The notes below the pieces were generated by a model, which was not told the origin of the DNA, made no database searches, and saw nothing but the letters and a program-made list of their open reading frames with translations. Of a stretch of DNA of 64,000 nucleotides, positions 60,539 through 64,000 are shown one piece after another. Each line of letters opens with the position of its first letter. The first letter of the stretch is position 1. The translations under genes and the position numbers were made by a program. Origin of the DNA: Mycolicibacterium vulneris (GTDB lineage: Bacteria; Actinomycetota; Actinomycetes; Mycobacteriales; Mycobacteriaceae); NCBI RefSeq assembly GCF_002104765.1, contig NZ_NCXM01000018.1:1-64000 (forward strand), read 5' to 3'.

Positions 60539-62245
60539 TCAGGGGCGCATCTGGTACGCGCCGCTGAGCGGCAGCAGGTGGTCCTTCCAGATCTGGTCGT
60601 AGCGGGCGGGATCGTGGGCGGGCCGGCGGATCATCCGCAGCGCGAAGCGGGCCTGCTCGTCCGTCGTCGCCGGCTTGTCGGACAGCTCCACGGCGTAGGC
60701 GTTGAAGTCGCGGACCAGCACGGCGAAGATCTCGTCGACCAATCCCTCGTCGACGCCGGAGAGGCCGGCCTCCTCCAGGATGAGCTGGGCGTAGGGCACG
60801 GTGGCGAACAACTGCCCGACGGCGAAGGCGAAGTCGATGTCCTTCTGCTGCGCGGCATCCGGGGTGGCGCCGGCCAGCATGTCGGCGAGCACGTCGATCT
60901 GCGAGCGCAGCAGCGCGACGTTGGGCAGGTGCCCGAAGCTGTCGAACGGCGCGCGCCAGTCGTGGAACCGCACCTTGCCCAGGCCGCCGGTCGGCCCCTG
61001 CGCGAACAGGAAGGTGTCGTCGGCCGCGTCGTCGCGGCGGGCGATCAGCGGCAGCGCGCCGTTGGGCGCGAACAGGAAGTTGGGCATGAACTTGCCGAGC
61101 AGCCCGATGTTGATGTGGACGGTGCCCTCCAGCCTTGGCAGCAGGCCGATTTCGCGGGTCATCGCCTCGAAGATGGTGTCCTTCTCCACGCCCTTGGCCG
61201 CGATGACGTCCCACAGCGCGGTGATGACGCGTTCGCCTTCGCTGGTGATCTTCGCCTTGGTGAGCGGGCTGTACAGCAGGTAGCGGCGGTCCTCGGCCGA
61301 CGCGCTGCGCATGTAGTCGCACGCCCGCGTGGCGACCAGCCGCATCGCGACCAGGCGTGCGTAGGCGTCGGTGAGCAGCCGCCGGACGTGGGTGAAGTCG
61401 GTGACGACGGTCCCGTACAGGATGCGGTTGGACGCGTGGGTGACCGCCTCGTACATCGCGTGGGTACACATGCCGACCGCGCCCCAGCCAAGGTTGTACT
61501 TGCAGACGTTGACGGTGTTGAGCGCGGCGTGGAAGGCCTCGGGGCCGCGGTGCAAGATGTCGGCCTCGGTGACCGGGTAGTCGCGCAGCGCGTAGTTGGC
61601 GACGAAGTTCTGCGAGTTCACCACGTTCTTGATCAGGTCGTAGCGATCATGCTGCGAGTCGGCGGCGAAGAACACGTACTCGTCGGTGCCGTCGAACTTG
61701 CCGAAGGTGGAGACCATCCGGGCCACGTTGGCGTTGCCGATGTAGTACTTCTCCCCGGTTGCGGTCCAGCCCCCGTCTTTCGGCGTCAGGTTCATGTCGG
61801 TCTGGTAGACGTCCGCGCCGTGCGTCTGCTCCGACAGGCCGAAGGCGAACACCTCGCCGGCCTCGAGCAGCGCGGCGGCCTTGCGCTTGGCGTCCTCGTT
61901 GGCACTCATCCAGATCGGGCCCAGGCCCAGGGCGGTGACCTGGAAGGGATACCAGTAGTTCAACCCGTAGAAGCCGACGATCTCGGCGAACGCACTGATC
62001 CGGTAGGTGTCCCAGCGGCAATCGGCTGATCCATTCGGGCCGTACTGCTTTGGTGTCAGCAACGAGGCGAAGATGCGCTCCCGGCCGACGTGGTCCAAAA
62101 ACTCCGAGTACCACACCCGTTCGTGGTCGTCGGCCTTCAGCCGGGCCTTGCCCCGGGACTCGAAGAAGTCGACCGTCGCGGCCATGATCTCCCCCGAACG
62201 GCGGTCTGGGTACTGGCGTTGCAAGTGGTTGGGATTGAGCAACAT
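60539..62245 (-). CDS. fadE4: Acyl-CoA dehydrogenase FadE4
   Basis: 568 residues from the ATG at 62243-62245, the length of M. tuberculosis FadE4 (Rv0231); the frame is open upstream to 62458 but that part overlaps php in antisense. FAD/substrate motifs: FAFGLSEQTHGADVYQTDMNLTP and WTATGEKYYIGNANVARMVSTF, with helix CKYNLGWGAVGMCTHAMYEAVTHASNRILYG. It resembles long acyl-CoA dehydrogenases with an extended C-terminal helical part. It should oxidise an acyl-CoA of unknown type. It is divergent from php. Confidence 0.92.
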   Translation of the reverse strand: MLLNPNHLQRQYPDRRSGEIMAATVDFFESRGKARLKADDHERVWYSEFLDHVGRERIFASLLTPKQYGPNGSADCRWDTYRISAFAEIVGFYGLNYWYPFQVTALGLGPIWMSANEDAKRKAAALLEAGEVFAFGLSEQTHGADVYQTDMNLTPKDGGWTATGEKYYIGNANVARMVSTFGKFDGTDEYVFFAADSQHDRYDLIKNVVNSQNFVANYALRDYPVTEADILHRGPEAFHAALNTVNVCKYNLGWGAVGMCTHAMYEAVTHASNRILYGTVVTDFTHVRRLLTDAYARLVAMRLVATRACDYMRSASAEDRRYLLYSPLTKAKITSEGERVITALWDVIAAKGVEKDTIFEAMTREIGLLPRLEGTVHINIGLLGKFMPNFLFAPNGALPLIARRDDAADDTFLFAQGPTGGLGKVRFHDWRAPFDSFGHLPNVALLRSQIDVLADMLAGATPDAAQQKDIDFAFAVGQLFATVPYAQLILEEAGLSGVDEGLVDEIFAVLVRDFNAYAVELSDKPATTDEQARFALRMIRRPAHDPARYDQIWKDHLLPLSGAYQMRP

Positions 62246-62369
62246 GACGTGACTCCCAGCGGGTTCTCGACGAAGACGAGGGTGACGGTACTGCAATCGC
62301 GCGGCCGTCGGGGCAACCGGAACAAAACGACCCTGTCGGTCGGGTGCCCGTCGCCCTAGCATCTCTGGA

Positions 62370-63350
62370 GTGTCAGAACTCAATACCGCTCGCGGGTCCA
62401 TCGATACCGCCGCACTGGGCGTGACCCTCATGCATGAGCACGTGTTCATCATGACCACCGAGATCGCCGAGAACTATCCCGAAGCGTGGGGCGACGAAGA
62501 CCGGCGCGTCGCCGACGCCATCGAGCGGCTCAACGAACTGAAGGCCCGCGGCGTGGACACCATCGTCGACCTCACCGTGATCGGCCTGGGCCGCTACATC
62601 CCGCGGATCGCCCGGGTCGCGGCCGAGACCGAGCTGAATATCGTTGTGGCGACCGGGCTTTACACCTACAACGACGTACCGATGTACTTCCACTACCTCG
62701 GCCCGGGCGGAGAGCTCGGCGGCCCGGAGATCATGACCGACATGTTCGTCCGCGACATCGAACAGGGCATCGCCGACACCGGCGTCAAGGCCGGGATCCT
62801 CAAGTGCGCGACCGACACACCCGGCGTCACCCCCGGCGTCGAGCGGGTGCTGCGCGCGGTAGCTCAGGCGCACAAGCGCACCGGGGTGCCGATCTCCACG
62901 CACACCCACGCGGGCATGCGGCGCGGCCTCGAGCAGCAGCGCATCTTCGAAGAGGAGGGCGTCGACCTGAGCCGGGTGATCATCGGGCATTCCGGCGACA
63001 GCACCGACATCGGCTACCTCGAGGAGCTCATCGCCGCCGGCTCTTACCTCGGGATGGACCGCTTCGGCATCGACGCCTTCCTGCCCTTCGAGGACCGGGT
63101 GAACACCGTGGCGCAGATGTGCGAGCGCGGGCACGCCGACAAGATGGTGCTCTCCCACGACGCCAACTGTTACTTCGACGCGCTGCCCGACGAGCTGGTA
63201 TCGCAGGTGATGCCGAACTGGCACTACCTGCACATCCACAACGACGTGATCCCGGCGCTCAAGGAGCGCGGCGTCACCGACGAACAGCTGCACACCATGC
63301 TGGTGGTCAACCCGCGCCGCATATTCGAGCGGCAGGGCGCGTATGCGTGA
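62370..63350 (+). CDS. php: Phosphotriesterase-like lactonase Php (PPH)
   Basis: 326 residues from GTG at 62370, matching Rv0230c. The amidohydrolase metal site is complete: HEH in TLMHEHVFI (residues 22-26), the carboxylated Lys in AGILKCATDT, His in PISTHTHAG and IIGHSGDSTD, and Asp in VLSHDANCYFD. Family members hydrolyse lactones (including N-acyl-homoserine lactones) and, weakly, organophosphates. Its last 8 bp overlap the start of the acyl-CoA synthetase gene. Confidence 0.93.
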   Translation: MSELNTARGSIDTAALGVTLMHEHVFIMTTEIAENYPEAWGDEDRRVADAIERLNELKARGVDTIVDLTVIGLGRYIPRIARVAAETELNIVVATGLYTYNDVPMYFHYLGPGGELGGPEIMTDMFVRDIEQGIADTGVKAGILKCATDTPGVTPGVERVLRAVAQAHKRTGVPISTHTHAGMRRGLEQQRIFEEEGVDLSRVIIGHSGDSTDIGYLEELIAAGSYLGMDRFGIDAFLPFEDRVNTVAQMCERGHADKMVLSHDANCYFDALPDELVSQVMPNWHYLHIHNDVIPALKERGVTDEQLHTMLVVNPRRIFERQGAYA

Positions 63351-64000
63351 GCCGATCCCGCCGATCGGCACGCAGATTTCGGCGCTGGCCGAACTCGCCC
63401 CCGACGAGCCGGCGGTCACCTGCGACGGCATCACCCTCACCCGCGCCCAGCTCGACCGCTCGACCAATCGGCTGGCCCGCGCCTACGCCGAGCGCGGCGT
63501 GGGCGTCGGCGACTACGTGACCATGGTGCTGCCCAACTCGGTCGAGTGGATCCAGGCCGCGGTGGCGTGCTGGAAGCTGGGCGCGGTGCCGCAGCCGTTG
63601 TCCTCGAGGTTGCCGGACGCGGAGCTGCAGGGCTTGGTGGACCTGCGACCACCCGCCCTGCTGGTCGGCCGCGAGCATCACCGGATACCAAGCGTGCCAA
63701 TGGGTTTCATGCCCGATCCGGGCCTGTCGGACGGCGCGCTGCCGGAGGCGGTGTCGCCGGTGTGGAAGGCGATGGGTTCGGGCGGCAGCACCGGCCGGCC
63801 CAAGCTCATCGAATCCGGCGGCGACAGCCGGATACCGTCGGCGATCGGCTATCCGCTGGGCGCCCAGGAGGGCGACACCACCTTGGTTCCGGTGCCGCTG
63901 TCGCACAACACCGGCTTCACCACCGCGACCATCGCACTGCTGATGCGCCATCACCTGGTACTGATGAGCCGGTTCGACCCCGAGCGGTTCCTGCGGCTGA
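63343..64000 (+). CDS. Acyl-CoA synthetase (FadD-type), 3' part outside window
   Basis: The frame begins at ATG 63343, overlapping the php stop by 8 bp, and runs off the window after 219 codons. It has the ANL-superfamily N-terminal domain: ALAELAPDEPAVTCDGITLTRAQLDRSTNRLARAYAERGVG and the ATP-binding loop SGGSTGRPKLIESGG (residues about 147-161). It resembles the bile-acid/steroid CoA ligases that lack some of the usual Thr-Ser loop. It shares an operon with php, so a lactone-derived acid could be its substrate; that is speculation. Confidence 0.85.
   Translation, partial: MREPIPPIGTQISALAELAPDEPAVTCDGITLTRAQLDRSTNRLARAYAERGVGVGDYVTMVLPNSVEWIQAAVACWKLGAVPQPLSSRLPDAELQGLVDLRPPALLVGREHHRIPSVPMGFMPDPGLSDGALPEAVSPVWKAMGSGGSTGRPKLIESGGDSRIPSAIGYPLGAQEGDTTLVPVPLSHNTGFTTATIALLMRHHLVLMSRFDPERFLRL

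Overview
The window is high-GC chromosomal DNA from a slow-growing Mycobacterium, most likely a nontuberculous species in or near the M. avium complex. A PPE gene, AftD, mycobacterial FadE/FadD/FabG4/HtdX proteins and an R2lox oxidase all point there. From about 9.6 kb to the right end the gene order follows the M. tuberculosis Rv0274-Rv0230c block in the reverse numbering direction. Locus equivalences are from memory of gene order and protein length, not from a search.

Left part (1-9.6 kb): a truncated PPE gene; a divergent DUF2236/MpaB-like oxygenase and TetR gene; then two tandem copies of a two-gene lipid module, PapA-type acyltransferase followed by a wax-ester-synthase/DGAT-like acyltransferase. 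These modules sit where M. tuberculosis has no genes between its TetR and VOC genes. Next (9.6-18.9 kb) come a small membrane protein, a VOC protein divergent from a tetR-hydrolase-fadE6 operon, an accessory patch (Gly/Trp-rich secreted protein, AT-rich DNA with TACTGA repeats, a ribbon-helix-helix-like protein), fadD2 and a stand-alone LigD-type polymerase.

19-30 kb: TetR, the Tat lipoprotein FecB2, 5-oxoprolinase subunits PxpB/PxpC, then a nitrate/nitrite unit: narK3, nnaR (HemD-like regulator), a CbiX-like chelatase and a small unknown gene, convergent with nirBD. Siroheme supply, nitrate uptake and nitrite reduction are therefore together. Across the nirB promoter lies a wrecked hsp20 gene.

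30-46 kb: a PEP-mutase-family gene, the succinate dehydrogenase 1 operon (anchor, flavoprotein, iron-sulfur subunit, plus a 54-residue ORF), flavin reductase, a 2-oxoglutarate oxygenase, then the fatty-acid block fadE5, fadA2, fabG4, htdX, a ClC transporter, a TetR regulator and lpqI. A shared 16-bp dyad lies at the fadE5 promoter, between fadA2 and fabG4, and upstream of the tetR gene, suggesting one regulon.

46-64 kb: two DUF2613-like small proteins (one apparently starting at ATT), aftD, a lipase-maturation-factor-like membrane protein, an accessory insertion (formate dehydrogenase, LysR, DUF4189 secreted protein, acetolactate-synthase-like enzyme), gabD1, R2lox (nrdB) with its coupled TetR, fadE4, the phosphotriesterase-like lactonase php and a truncated acyl-CoA synthetase. 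A 45-bp hairpin repeat occurs twice (after the second DUF2613 gene and between gabD1 and nrdB) with a compensatory stem change. No rRNA, tRNA, CRISPR array or intact insertion sequence was found.
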